Positions 49,054 through 57,712 of a DNA stretch of 64,000 nucleotides are shown piece by piece. Every line of letters begins with the position of its first letter. The stretch's first letter is position 1. Made by a program: the position numbers and the translations under genes. Source of the stretch: Micromonospora sp. WMMD980 (GTDB lineage: Bacteria; Actinomycetota; Actinomycetes; Mycobacteriales; Micromonosporaceae); contig NZ_JARUBE010000003.1 in assembly GCF_029626035.1 (NCBI RefSeq), forward strand, positions 3,348,001 to 3,412,000, in the 5' to 3' direction. A model generated the notes under the pieces. The model had not been told where the DNA came from, did not search any database, and saw only the letters and a list, made by a program, of their open reading frames with translations.

Positions 49054-50715
49054 GTGTCCTCCGGTTTCGCTGACCTGACCGTCCAGGCGCACCAGTTGGT
49101 GTCCGAAGGCGACCTCACCGGCGCCCAGCAACTGCTCGCCGACGCGCTCAGCGACGCCGACCCCCGCCCGGGCAACGCCTCCCCCGAGCTGGCCGAGGCG
49201 GCCGGCCTCCAGGCGCGCCTGCTCGTCGCGCTCGGCGAGCCGCACTCCGCGCGCGGTTGGGCCGCGTTCGCGTACGCGGCGGCCACCCGGCTGTTCGGCC
49301 GCTCCGACGAGCGCACCGTCACCGCCGCCGCGACGCTCGCCGCGGTGCTGCACCGGGTCGGCAGCGACGCCCGCGCCGCCCGGCTCTACTCCGACGTCAT
49401 CATCGAGCTGACCGCCCGCGACGGGCCGGAGTCGCAGCGGGTGCTGGCCGCGCACGCCGACCTGGCCACGGTGGAATACGCGCGCGGCCAGTGCGAGGTG
49501 GCCCGCGACCGCCTCACCGACGCCTGGGAGCTGCACCGCGAGGTCTACGGCGACGGCCACCCGAGCGGCATCAAGATGCTGGCCAAGCTCGGCGCGATGG
49601 AACGCGACTGCGGCCGGTACGCCGACGCCCACGAACACCTGGCGCTCGCCGAGGACCTGTGCCGCGAGCACCTGGCCGTGGACGACCCGCTCGCCGTCCA
49701 GGTCGCCGGCCTGGCCCGGGCCGCCGCCGACCCGGACCACGTCTGCGCCCCGCCCGAGCCGCCCGCGCGCCCGGCGCCGGTGGTGCCCGCCGCCCGGGTT
49801 CCCGAGCCCACCGAGGGCCCGCCGGACCTGCCGCCCTACTCCCCACCCGCGCTCGACGACCCGGTCGAGACGCCGCTCTACCATCCACCCGGCCGCGCCG
49901 CCGACCCCGCCCACGTGCCCACGCCGCGTACCCCGCCGGAGGCCGACGGCGACGCGTTCGGCGACTACCCGTGGCCGCCGGACGAGCCGGACGACCAGCC
50001 CTGGCGGCCGGACGAGCCGGCGGAACAGCCCTGGCGGCCGAACGAGCCGGCGGAACAGCCCTGGCGGCCGAACGAGCCGGCGGAGCAACCCTGGCGGCCG
50101 GGCGACGACGCGTTGCCGCCGACGGTGGTCGGGCTCGCCGACGACGACCCCGCCGGCGTCCGCCGGGTCCCGCCGGCCCCACCGGCGGAGGCGCCGTCGC
50201 GCTACCTGCCGGTGCACGTTCCCCGCCCGCCCGCCGCGCCCCGGCGGGAGCGGCAGTGGCTGCCGCTGGCGGTGCTCGGCGTGGTGGTGGCGCTGCTGCT
50301 CGGCACCATCGCGGTGATCGCGGGCGTGTCCCGGGTGGACGGCGACCGCGACACCCCGGCCGCGCCGTCCGGCGCGGCGTCGAGCAAGCCGCCGCCCGCG
50401 TCGGCCCGACCCACCACGAGTGCGCCGCCGGCCGCCTCCCCGGGCACCCCGCCGGGGCGGTTCACGCTCACCGACCGGCGCGACAGCATCGTGCTGAGCT
50501 GGACCTACCCGCCGGGAGCGGAGGGCCCGGTGGTGGTCGCCGGTGGCCGCGCCGGCCAGCCGCAACGCACGTTCGAGACGCTGCCCGCCGGCTCGGCCGA
50601 CTACATCGCCTACGGGCTCGACCGCACCACCGACTACTGCTTCACCGTGGCGCTCGTCTGGTCCACCGACACGGTCGCCCGCACCGGCCCGGCCTGCACC
50701 ACACGGCGGCGCTGA
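49054..50715 (+). CDS. TPR protein with Pro-rich repeats, one membrane helix and fibronectin-like C-terminus
   Basis: A 553-residue protein. Residues about 5-220 hold TPR-like repeats (LYSDVIIELTARDGPESQRVLAAHADLATVEYARGQCEVARDRL). Then comes a Pro-rich acidic linker with four repeats of ten residues (DEPAEQPWRP type), a single transmembrane helix (about 408-430, LPLAVLGVVVALLLGTIAVIAG) and an outer domain (about 470-553) with the strand pattern of a fibronectin type III domain. The TPR part is inside the cell. Such architecture is common in Micromonospora. Function is unknown. The start is a GTG at 49054. Confidence 0.75.
   Translation: MSSGFADLTVQAHQLVSEGDLTGAQQLLADALSDADPRPGNASPELAEAAGLQARLLVALGEPHSARGWAAFAYAAATRLFGRSDERTVTAAATLAAVLHRVGSDARAARLYSDVIIELTARDGPESQRVLAAHADLATVEYARGQCEVARDRLTDAWELHREVYGDGHPSGIKMLAKLGAMERDCGRYADAHEHLALAEDLCREHLAVDDPLAVQVAGLARAAADPDHVCAPPEPPARPAPVVPAARVPEPTEGPPDLPPYSPPALDDPVETPLYHPPGRAADPAHVPTPRTPPEADGDAFGDYPWPPDEPDDQPWRPDEPAEQPWRPNEPAEQPWRPNEPAEQPWRPGDDALPPTVVGLADDDPAGVRRVPPAPPAEAPSRYLPVHVPRPPAAPRRERQWLPLAVLGVVVALLLGTIAVIAGVSRVDGDRDTPAAPSGAASSKPPPASARPTTSAPPAASPGTPPGRFTLTDRRDSIVLSWTYPPGAEGPVVVAGGRAGQPQRTFETLPAGSADYIAYGLDRTTDYCFTVALVWSTDTVARTGPACTTRRR
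49981..50100 (+). repeat. Four tandem 30-bp coding repeats
   Basis: Four exact-length 30-bp units (49981-50010, 50011-50040, 50041-50070, 50071-50100) encode DEPDDQPWRP, DEPAEQPWRP and NEPAEQPWRP twice. They differ by one to a few bases each. Confidence 0.9.
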
Positions 50716-50719
50716 CTCC

Positions 50720-52168
50720 TCACTCCCGGTCCGGCTCGGCGAGCGCGGGCAACCGTACCGTCGCCCGCAGGCCGGGCGCGACGGCGCCAGGCGTCGCGTC
50801 GGCCAGCTCCACCGTGCCGCCGGCCCGGCGCACCAGCTCCCGCACGATGGCCAGGCCGAGGCCGGCGCCGCCGGCGTCGCGGGCCCGCGCGTCGTCCAGC
50901 CGGGTGAACCGGGCGAACACCCGCTCCCGGTCCGCCGCCGGGATGCCCGGCCCGTCGTCGGTCACCGTCACCAGGTGGGACGCCCCGTCCGGCCCGGTCA
51001 CGGCCAGCTCCACCCTCGCGTCGGCGTGCCGCAGCGCGTTCTCCACCAGGTTGACCAGCACCCGGCGCAGCTCCCCCGGATCCCCCTCGACCCACCACGC
51101 GCCGGCCGGCGCCACCAGCCGCACCGGCGGCGACGGATACCGCCCGGCCACCTCGCGCAGCAGCTCACCCAGCTCCACCGGGCCCACCGGCGTCGGGCGC
51201 GCCCGGTGCCCCTCGTCGACGGCGGGCCGGCGCCCGTCGTCGGTGCCGTGCCTGCGTTCCGCCGGCGCCTGCTCGTCCAGGCGGGCCAGCAACAGCAGGT
51301 CGTCGACCAGGCGGCTCAGCCGCTCGGTGTCGGCGAGCAGGTCGTCGGCGACCGCCGGCCATTCGGTGTCGTCGCCGAGCCGGCGGGCCACCTCCAGCTC
51401 GGTACGCATGTTGGTCAGCGGGCTGCGCAGCTCGTGCGCGGCGTCGGCGACGAACGCCCGCTGCCGGTCCCGGGACGCCGCCAACCGGTCCAGCATGTCG
51501 TTGAGCGTCACCGCGAGCCGGTGGATCTCGTCCTGCCCGGCCGGCACCGGCAGCCGTTCCGCCCCGGCCCGACCGGTGATCTCGGCCGCGCCGCTGCGCA
51601 GCTCCTCCACCGGGCGCAGCGTCGCGCCCACCACCCGCCAGGCCACCACCGCCAGCCCGGCCACCAACAGCGGAAAGCCGACCAGCAGCAGGTTACGCAC
51701 CACGTGCAGGCTGTGCCGCACGTCCGACAGCGACTTGGCCACCAGCACCGTGCGCGGCTCCTCGGCGGTGCCGGCCGGCACGGCCACCACCCGTACCGGC
51801 CCGGACATGCCGACCCGCCGCCCGTCCACCACCAGCCGCTGCGCCTGGCCGGGTCGCAGCTCACCCGGGCCGAGCATCGGCACCAGACGGTCCGCGTCGA
51901 TGGAGGCGGCGCGGATCCGCCCCTGCGCGTCCACCACCTGCACCCGGAGCTGCCCGCCGGCCACCGGCAGCGGGTCCGGCAACGCGTCCTCGGCGGCGAG
52001 CAGCGCGACCGCGTCCGCGGTGCGCAACGCCTCCGCGTCGACCGAGCGCTGCAACGTCCAGCCGAGCGCGCCGACCAGCAGCGCGCCACCGAGACCGAAG
52101 CCGAGCACCAGGCCGAGCACGCCCAGCGCCAACAGCCGGGCCCGCAGGCCGAGGCGCGGGCGGCTCAC
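50720..52168 (-). CDS. Sensor histidine kinase
   Basis: A 482-residue membrane kinase. Transmembrane helix 1 is near residues 8-30 and helix 2 near 158-180, enclosing an external sensing domain of about 120 residues. HAMP follows (VVGATLRPVEELRSGAAEITG), then the phosphoacceptor VADAAHELRSPLTNMRTE (His in the HELRSP box), the N-box VLVNLVENALRHA and the ATP lid DDGPGIPAADR with GAGLGLAIV. Its GTG start overlaps the response regulator stop by 4 bases. The RseB-like gene on the other side hints at envelope stress. Confidence 0.93.
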   Translation of the reverse strand: MSRPRLGLRARLLALGVLGLVLGFGLGGALLVGALGWTLQRSVDAEALRTADAVALLAAEDALPDPLPVAGGQLRVQVVDAQGRIRAASIDADRLVPMLGPGELRPGQAQRLVVDGRRVGMSGPVRVVAVPAGTAEEPRTVLVAKSLSDVRHSLHVVRNLLLVGFPLLVAGLAVVAWRVVGATLRPVEELRSGAAEITGRAGAERLPVPAGQDEIHRLAVTLNDMLDRLAASRDRQRAFVADAAHELRSPLTNMRTELEVARRLGDDTEWPAVADDLLADTERLSRLVDDLLLLARLDEQAPAERRHGTDDGRRPAVDEGHRARPTPVGPVELGELLREVAGRYPSPPVRLVAPAGAWWVEGDPGELRRVLVNLVENALRHADARVELAVTGPDGASHLVTVTDDGPGIPAADRERVFARFTRLDDARARDAGGAGLGLAIVRELVRRAGGTVELADATPGAVAPGLRATVRLPALAEPDRE

Positions 52169-52821
52169 GTGGCCAGCCGGTAGCCGGCGCCCCGGACCGT
52201 CTCCAACCGTTCCCGGCCGATCTTGCGGCGCAGGTAGCCGACGTAGACCTCGACCGCGTTCGGGGCGGTGTCCACCGACGCGTCCCAGACGTGGTCCAGC
52301 AGCTCGGTCTTCGACACCACCTCGCCGGGGCGGCGCATCAGGTAGTCGAGCAGCGCGTACTCGCGGCTGGTCAACACCACCTCGGCGTCGGCCCGGGTGA
52401 CCCGCCGGCGGGCCGGGTCCAGGCGCAGGTCGCCGACCGTGAGCACGGCCGGGCGGCGGGGCGCGCCCCGGCGCAGCAACGCGCGCAGCCGGGCCAGCAG
52501 CACCACGTACGAGAAGGGCTTCGTCAGGTAGTCGTCGGCGCCGCAGTCCAGGCCGTCGGCCTGGTCGTACTCGCCGTCCTTGGCCGAGAGCATCAGCACC
52601 GGCAGCCACCGTTGCTCGGCGCGCAACCGGCGCACCACCTCGTAGCCGGAGAGGCCGGGCAGCATCACGTCGAGGATCATCGCGTCGTAGTCACCGTGCC
52701 GCGCGGCGTCCAACCCGGCCGGGCCGGTGGCCGCCACGTCCACCACGAACCCCTCCGCCGACAGACCCCGGCGCAGCGCCCCGGCCAGCCGCGTCTCGTC
52801 CTCCACCACCAGCAACCGCAC
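52165..52821 (-). CDS. OmpR-family response regulator
   Basis: A 218-residue regulator. The receiver (residues 1-115) has the acidic pair in VVEDETRL, the phosphorylated Asp in MILDVMLPG and the Lys in DYLTKPFSY. The C-terminal winged helix carries LTSREYALLDYLMRRPGEVVSK and APNAVEVYVGYLRRKIG. The GTG start at 52821 begins with V-R-L-L-V-V-E-D-E; an ATG at 52848 would add nine residues. Its gene precedes, and is coupled to, the kinase. Confidence 0.93.
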   Translation of the reverse strand: MRLLVVEDETRLAGALRRGLSAEGFVVDVAATGPAGLDAARHGDYDAMILDVMLPGLSGYEVVRRLRAEQRWLPVLMLSAKDGEYDQADGLDCGADDYLTKPFSYVVLLARLRALLRRGAPRRPAVLTVGDLRLDPARRRVTRADAEVVLTSREYALLDYLMRRPGEVVSKTELLDHVWDASVDTAPNAVEVYVGYLRRKIGRERLETVRGAGYRLAT

Positions 52822-52916
52822 CGGTCCAGGGTGCCACCACCGGGTCACCCGTAGGGGATCTCCTCAGCGTCGTCACAGCGACGGTCCCGCAGCATGGAGC
52901 GCAGGAGGTGCACACT

Positions 52917-54065
52917 ATGTCCGTGATGAAGAACCGCGCCGTGCTGCGCTGGCTGGTCCCGGTGACCGCGGGGGTCGCCGTGATCGGAGGCGGCGCCGCC
53001 GTCGGCACGTTCGCCGCCGGCGCCGACCCGGCCCTGCCACCGCGCAGCGCCGCCCAACTGTTGGACGACCTGCGGACGTCCCGCCTGGACGGGCTCTCCG
53101 GCACCGTGGTGCAGCGCGCCGACCTGGGCCTGCCGCCGATCGCCGCGCTGGCCGGCAAGGCCACCGGCAACGAGCTGGCCGGCCTGGTCACCGGCACGCA
53201 CACGCTGCGGGTCTGGTACGGCGGCGAGGACCGGCAGCGGATCGCCCTGGTCGACACGCTCGGCGAGCAGGACGTGCTGCGCAACGGGCGCGACGTCTGG
53301 ACCTGGCGCAGCCGGGAGAACACCGCCGTCCACCGGAGGCTGCCGGCCGACGGCAAGGACCTGCCGTCCGCGCCGGCCACCCCGGCCGACGCCGCGCAGC
53401 AGGCGCTGGCCGCGATCGACCCGACCACCGCGGTGACCGTCGGCCGGTCGGCCACCGTGGCCGGGCGGGACGCCTACGAGCTGGTGCTCACGCCGCGCGA
53501 CCAGGCGTCGCTGGTGCACCAGGTGCGGATCGCGCTGGACGCGAAGGAGCACGTGCCGCTGCGCTTCGAGGTGCTCGCCGACGGGCAGGACGAGCCGGCG
53601 TTCGAGGTGGCGTTCACCCAGGTCGACTTCCGCACCCCGGACGCCGACCAGTTCCGGTTCAACCCGCCGCCCGGCGCGAAGATCACCGAGGAGACGACCG
53701 AGGCGGCGCGTCCCGGCCCGGCCGGCAAGGCGCTCGGCAAGGACGGCAGGGTGCCCGGCCCGGCCGGCGGGCAGCGCCCGGACGTGCGTACCGTCGGCAC
53801 CGGCTGGACCACCGTGGTGGTCGCCAAGCTCGGCGACATGGCCGGGGTCGGCGGCGCGAAGGCGGACGGCGCGAAGGTCGGCGCGGGCGCGCCGGACGCC
53901 GACATGCTGGCGAAGGTGCTCGGCGACCTGCCGAAGGTCAGCGGCGACTGGGGCAGCGGCCGGCTGCTCAGCGGCAAGTTGTTCAGCGTGCTGCTGACCG
54001 ACGACGGCCGGGTGGTGGCCGGTCTGGTCACGCCGGAGCGGCTCTACCAGGCCGCGAAGGGCTGA
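52917..54065 (+). CDS. RseB/MucB-like or LolA-like exported protein
   Basis: A 382-residue protein with an N-terminal signal (about residues 11-33, LVPVTAGVAVIGGGAAVGTFAAG). The folded part (about 38-230) resembles the LolA/RseB fold: LSGTVVQRADLGLP, GTHTLRVWYGGEDRQRIALVD, DVWTWRSRENTAVHR, and VGRSATVAGRDAYELVLTPRD. Such proteins bind lipids or sense cell-envelope stress. The C-terminal half is Gly-Ala-rich with a final strand domain. AGGAGGT lies 9 bases before the ATG at 52917. It is divergent from the two-component system, whose kinase may respond to the same signal. Confidence 0.82.
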   Translation: MSVMKNRAVLRWLVPVTAGVAVIGGGAAVGTFAAGADPALPPRSAAQLLDDLRTSRLDGLSGTVVQRADLGLPPIAALAGKATGNELAGLVTGTHTLRVWYGGEDRQRIALVDTLGEQDVLRNGRDVWTWRSRENTAVHRRLPADGKDLPSAPATPADAAQQALAAIDPTTAVTVGRSATVAGRDAYELVLTPRDQASLVHQVRIALDAKEHVPLRFEVLADGQDEPAFEVAFTQVDFRTPDADQFRFNPPPGAKITEETTEAARPGPAGKALGKDGRVPGPAGGQRPDVRTVGTGWTTVVVAKLGDMAGVGGAKADGAKVGAGAPDADMLAKVLGDLPKVSGDWGSGRLLSGKLFSVLLTDDGRVVAGLVTPERLYQAAKG

Positions 54066-54074
54066 ATCTCGCCG

Positions 54075-54116
54075 GGCTCGGGGCCCGGCCGGCGTCCGCC
54101 GGCCGGGCCCCGAGCC
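54075..54116. terminator. Strong 20-bp hairpin after the RseB-like gene
   Basis: A perfect 20-bp stem (GGCTCGGGGCCCGGCCGGCG and its complement) with a 2-base loop starts 9 bases past the stop. Confidence 0.8.
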
Positions 54117-54175
54117 GTGTCCGGGCTTGGTCGAATGGCAGGCGACGCGCTATCTTTCTCAGTTCAGACACAAAA

Positions 54176-54201
54176 AGGAATGGCATTTAAATGCCATTCC
54201 T
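54176..54201. promoter_or_regulatory. 26-bp perfect palindrome upstream of helR
   Basis: Two arms AGGAATGGCATTT and their exact complement meet without a loop in an AT-rich patch 29 bases ahead of the helR start codon. It looks like an operator, and its centre TTTAAA is unusual in this GC-rich DNA. Confidence 0.65.
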
Positions 54202-54230
54202 GTCGCAATCTTAGTCGATGAGGAGACGGC

Positions 54231-56522
54231 TTGTCAACGCACTCCGACCTGTCGGGTGACCTGCGCCAGGACGACGAGATCGGTCGCGAGCAGGAGTACG
54301 TCTCGATGCTCTACGACCGGCTGGACGGCATGCGGGAGCAGGCCGCCCGCCGGCTCGACGAGGAGTTGCGCCTCACCGGCGGCACCCAGCAGGCGCGCTC
54401 GCAGCGCGACGCCACCGTCGCCATGTACGCGGACCAGGTCGAGCAGTACTCCGCGGTCGAGTCCGGCCTCTGCTTCGGCCGCCTCGACGGCGACGACGAC
54501 GCCACCCGCTACATCGGCCGGATCGGCATCTTCGATACCACCGGCGACTACGACCCGCTGCTGATGGACTGGCGCGCACCCGCCGCCCGCCCCTTCTATC
54601 TCGCCACCGCCGCCAACCCGCAGGGGGTCCGCCGGCGCCGGCACCTGCGCACCCACGACCGCAAGGTGACCGGGCTCGACGACGAGGTGCTCGACATCAC
54701 CGCCGCCTCGCCCACCGCGCACGAGGAGGTCACCGGCGAGGCGTCGCTGCTCGCCGCGCTCAACGCCGGCCGCACCGGCCGGATGCGCGACATCGTCGAG
54801 ACGATCCAGGTCGAGCAGGACCGGATCATCCGCGCCGACCTGCCCGGCGTGATGGTGGTGCAGGGCGGGCCGGGCACCGGCAAGACCGCGGTGGCGCTGC
54901 ACCGGGCCGCGTACCTGCTCTACACCCACCGCCAGCAGCTCTCCACCCGGGGCGTGCTGCTGGTCGGCCCGAACGCCACGTTCCTGCGCTACATCTCCCA
55001 GGTGCTGCCGGCGCTGGCGGAGACCGGCGTGCTGCTGCGCACCCAGGCCGACCTGTTCCCCGGCGTGCACGCCCGCCGCGCCGAGCCGGCCACCACCGCG
55101 GCGCTCAAGGGACGCGCGGTGCTGACCGAGGTGCTCGCCGCGGCGGTACGCGACAGGCAGTGGGTGCCGGCCGAGCCGATCGAGATCGAGTTGCCGCAGC
55201 GGGAGGTGCTCACGCTCGACCCGGGGACGGTGCGCGCGGCCCGCGACCGGGTCCGCCGCACCGGCCGACCGCACAACCTGGCCCGGGCGCTGTTCGACGT
55301 CGAGGTGGTGCACGCGCTCGCCGACCAGGTGGCCGAGCGGATCGGCGCCGACCCGCTCGGCGGCGAGAACCTGCTCTCCGAGGCCGACCGGGCGGAGATC
55401 CGCCGCGAGCTGCGCGAGGAGCCGGAGATCGTGGCCGCGCTGGACGAGCTGTGGCCGGTGCTCACCCCGCAGCGCCTGCTCGCCGACCTGTTCGCCGCGC
55501 CGGAGCGGATCGAAACCGCCGCGCCGATGCTCACCGACGACGAGCGGGCCGCCCTGCACCGGGAGCCCGGCGGCTGGACGCCCGCCGACGTGCCGCTGCT
55601 GGACGAGGCCGCCGAGCTGCTGGGCGAGGACGAACGTGCCGCCGCCGCCCGCCGCGAGCGGATCCGCGCGATGGAACGCGAGTACGCCGAGGGCGTGCTG
55701 GAGATCTGGCGCGGCTCCCGCTCGATCGACGTGGAGGACGAGGCGGACGGCGGCGAGATCCTCGGCGTCACCGACCTGATCGACGCCGCCCGGCTCTCCG
55801 AGCGGCAGGAGGAGTCGGACCGGCTCACCACCGCCCAACGCGCCGCCGCGGACCGCACCTGGGCGTTCGGGCACGTGATCGTCGACGAGGCACAGGAGCT
55901 GTCGCCGATGGCGTGGCGGCTGCTGATGCGCCGCTGCCCGAGCCGGTCGATGACGATCGTGGGGGACGTGGCGCAGACCGGCGCGCTGGCCGGCACGCCG
56001 TCCTGGGGCGAGGCGCTCGCGCCGTACGTGGCGGGCCGGTGGCGGTTGGAGGAGCTGACCGTCAGCTACCGCACCCCGGCCGAGATCATGGCGGTCGCCG
56101 CCGACGTGCTCGCCGAGATCGACCCGGCGCTGCGCCCGCCCCGCTCGGTACGCGCCACCGGCGTACCGCCGTGGGACCGCACCGTGCCGGCGGACCGGCT
56201 GGTCGCCGAGCTGGTCGAGGCGGCGACCCGGGAGGCGGCCGGGCTGGGCGACGGCCGGCTCGGGGTGATCGTCCCGACCGGGCGGGTGGCGGAGCTGGGC
56301 GCGGCGGTCGTCGCCGCGCTGCCGGAGGCCGCGGTGGGCGAGCAGCCGGAGCTGGCGAACCGGGTGGTGGTGCTCACCACCGAGCAGGCCAAGGGGCTGG
56401 AGTTCGACTCGGTGCTGGTGGTGGAGCCGGACCGGATCGTCGCCGAGTCGCCACGCGGGCACAGCGACCTCTACGTGGCGCTCACCCGCGCCACCCAGCG
56501 CCTCGGCATCCTCCGGAGGTAA
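54231..56522 (+). CDS. helR: HelD/HelR-type RNA polymerase recycling ATPase
   Basis: A 763-residue UvrD-like ATPase. The N-terminus (REQEYVSMLYDRLDGMREQAARRLDEEL) is the long helical arm that enters RNA polymerase in HelD proteins. It continues with GRIGIFDTTGDYDPLLMDWRAPAARPFY, Walker A QGGPGTGKTAVALHRAAYL, HVIVDEAQELSPMAWRLL (Walker B) and a C-terminal helicase end (VVLTTEQAKGLEFDSVLVVEP). HelR proteins free stalled polymerase and protect against rifamycins. The start is a TTG at 54231 with GAGGAG ahead. The 26-bp palindrome upstream is a probable control site; I do not clearly see the known rifamycin-associated element. Confidence 0.88.
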   Translation: MSTHSDLSGDLRQDDEIGREQEYVSMLYDRLDGMREQAARRLDEELRLTGGTQQARSQRDATVAMYADQVEQYSAVESGLCFGRLDGDDDATRYIGRIGIFDTTGDYDPLLMDWRAPAARPFYLATAANPQGVRRRRHLRTHDRKVTGLDDEVLDITAASPTAHEEVTGEASLLAALNAGRTGRMRDIVETIQVEQDRIIRADLPGVMVVQGGPGTGKTAVALHRAAYLLYTHRQQLSTRGVLLVGPNATFLRYISQVLPALAETGVLLRTQADLFPGVHARRAEPATTAALKGRAVLTEVLAAAVRDRQWVPAEPIEIELPQREVLTLDPGTVRAARDRVRRTGRPHNLARALFDVEVVHALADQVAERIGADPLGGENLLSEADRAEIRRELREEPEIVAALDELWPVLTPQRLLADLFAAPERIETAAPMLTDDERAALHREPGGWTPADVPLLDEAAELLGEDERAAAARRERIRAMEREYAEGVLEIWRGSRSIDVEDEADGGEILGVTDLIDAARLSERQEESDRLTTAQRAAADRTWAFGHVIVDEAQELSPMAWRLLMRRCPSRSMTIVGDVAQTGALAGTPSWGEALAPYVAGRWRLEELTVSYRTPAEIMAVAADVLAEIDPALRPPRSVRATGVPPWDRTVPADRLVAELVEAATREAAGLGDGRLGVIVPTGRVAELGAAVVAALPEAAVGEQPELANRVVVLTTEQAKGLEFDSVLVVEPDRIVAESPRGHSDLYVALTRATQRLGILRR

Positions 56523-56570
56523 GGAGGGGCCCCCTCTTAACGCCTCCGGTAGAGAAGGGGCTCCTTCTCA
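56521..56570. repeat. Paired hairpins of the Micromonospora intergenic type
   Basis: GAGGGG-C-CCCCTC (56525-56537) and GAGAAGG-GGCT-CCTTCTC (56553-56570) are joined by TTAACGCCTCCGGTA. Sequences of this kind recur between genes in Micromonospora. Here they directly follow the helR stop and may terminate its transcript. Confidence 0.55.
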
Positions 56571-56580
56571 CCACCAGCGG

Positions 56581-56976
56581 TCAGCCCTCGTCGGTGAAGT
56601 TGCCGACCTGGGCGCCGCTGGCCGAGGCGTCACTTGTCGATCCGCCGGCGGGGGTGCTCAGGCCGCCGGTGGTGGCGTCGCCGGTGGTCGTCGGGGCCAC
56701 CTTGTCCGGGTGCCGCTCCGGCTGCCGGGCCACCCGGCGCACGCTGGCCGGGCCGGCCGTCCCGCCGGTGGTGGTCACCGCGCCCTGCCCTCGGGTCGGG
56801 CCGCCGTCGCGCAGCACGCTCGGGTCCACCGGCACGTGCGCCGGGTCGTCCGGATCCGACTCCTGGATCACCCGCTGCTCGTCGGTGGGCGGCACCGTGA
56901 CCTCGTCGAGCGCGCCCTCGCCGTAGACCCCGCCGGCGATCCGCTGCTCGGCCTGCCGGGCGGCGTCCTGCCGCAT
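56581..56976 (-). CDS. Hypothetical hydrophilic protein
   Basis: A 131-residue, low-complexity, disordered-looking protein (RQDAARQAEQRIAGGVYGEG, VPPTDEQRVIQESDPDD, then a Thr-Gly-Pro-rich half). No signal peptide, membrane helix or motif is seen. The ATG at 56976 follows GAGGACGAC; an in-frame GTG lies at 56991. Function unknown. Codon use is normal for the window, so I regard it as a real gene. Confidence 0.6.
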   Translation of the reverse strand: MRQDAARQAEQRIAGGVYGEGALDEVTVPPTDEQRVIQESDPDDPAHVPVDPSVLRDGGPTRGQGAVTTTGGTAGPASVRRVARQPERHPDKVAPTTTGDATTGGLSTPAGGSTSDASASGAQVGNFTDEG

Positions 56977-57268
56977 GTCGTCCTCACGCACGTCAACCAC
57001 CTCGCCGCTCTCGTGATGTGGGTGTCGGTACGGCGTGCCCGAGGGCCGAGGGCTGAAACCGGCGACGTTTCGGGCTGAATGCGTCGAATGTCTGGTCGAC
57101 CGTGCGAGCCCGAATACCGGCGGCGTCCTGCGGTTACCTTGTCTCGGGGGCCGGGTAGACGGAGGGTGCCCACGCCACGCCACAGAGCGCGAACCGTGCC
57201 GTGGCCGACCTGCGGTAGTGGGGCGAGGGTGTGCAGGTAACGACTCATCAAATCCTGAGGAGGACCAG

Positions 57269-57646
57269 ATGAGCACGCAGGCTGCATCCACCAGGCCGAT
57301 GAACCGGCCGATGTCCGACGTCCAGAACCGGTCGAGCATGCAGGACATGTCGACCCGGCAGATGCCGTCGATGCACGACGGCCACCGGGAGCAGATGCCC
57401 AGCCCGGGCACCGAGACGAAGCAGGCGTTCCTGACCACGGAGTTCTGGGTGTACGCCGCGGCCGCCGCGGTCGTCGTGATCGCCGCGTTCTGGAAGGGCA
57501 CCACCGCGAACGGCCTGAACATCAACAACCCGAACCAGGCCTGGTGGTACCTGACCGCGCTGACCGGCGCGTACCTGGTCAGCCGGGGTCTGTCCAAGGC
57601 GGGCAGCGCGCGCCGCTCCGGCAAGGAGCGTCGAGGCCGGCACTGA
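57269..57646 (+). CDS. Small membrane protein with Met-Ser-rich N-terminus
   Basis: A 125-residue protein. The first 50 residues are polar and rich in Met, Ser and Gln (RPMNRPMSDVQNRSSMQDMS). Two hydrophobic helices follow (FWVYAAAAAVVVIAAFW at about 60-76 and WWYLTALTGAYLVSRGL at about 92-108), then a basic tail. Function is unknown; the layout is common in actinomycete genomes. GAGGAGGACCAG stands ahead of the ATG at 57269. Confidence 0.75.
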   Translation: MSTQAASTRPMNRPMSDVQNRSSMQDMSTRQMPSMHDGHREQMPSPGTETKQAFLTTEFWVYAAAAAVVVIAAFWKGTTANGLNINNPNQAWWYLTALTGAYLVSRGLSKAGSARRSGKERRGRH

Positions 57647-57671
57647 CCCCGCGCCGCCACACGCCAACGGC

Positions 57672-57701
57672 GACGCCCCCGGGACCCGTCCCGGGGGCGT
57701 C
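57672..57701. terminator. Bidirectional hairpin between convergent genes
   Basis: A 13-bp perfect stem (GACGCCCCCGGGA and its complement) with a 4-base loop lies between the small membrane protein gene and the Spo0M gene. Confidence 0.8.
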
Positions 57702-57712
57702 GTCGCGCGTCG

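Noticed and set aside
54121..54175. Rifamycin-associated element ahead of helR
   Set aside because: GGGCTTGG at 54123-54130 recalls part of that element, but no good inverted partner follows, so I did not call it.
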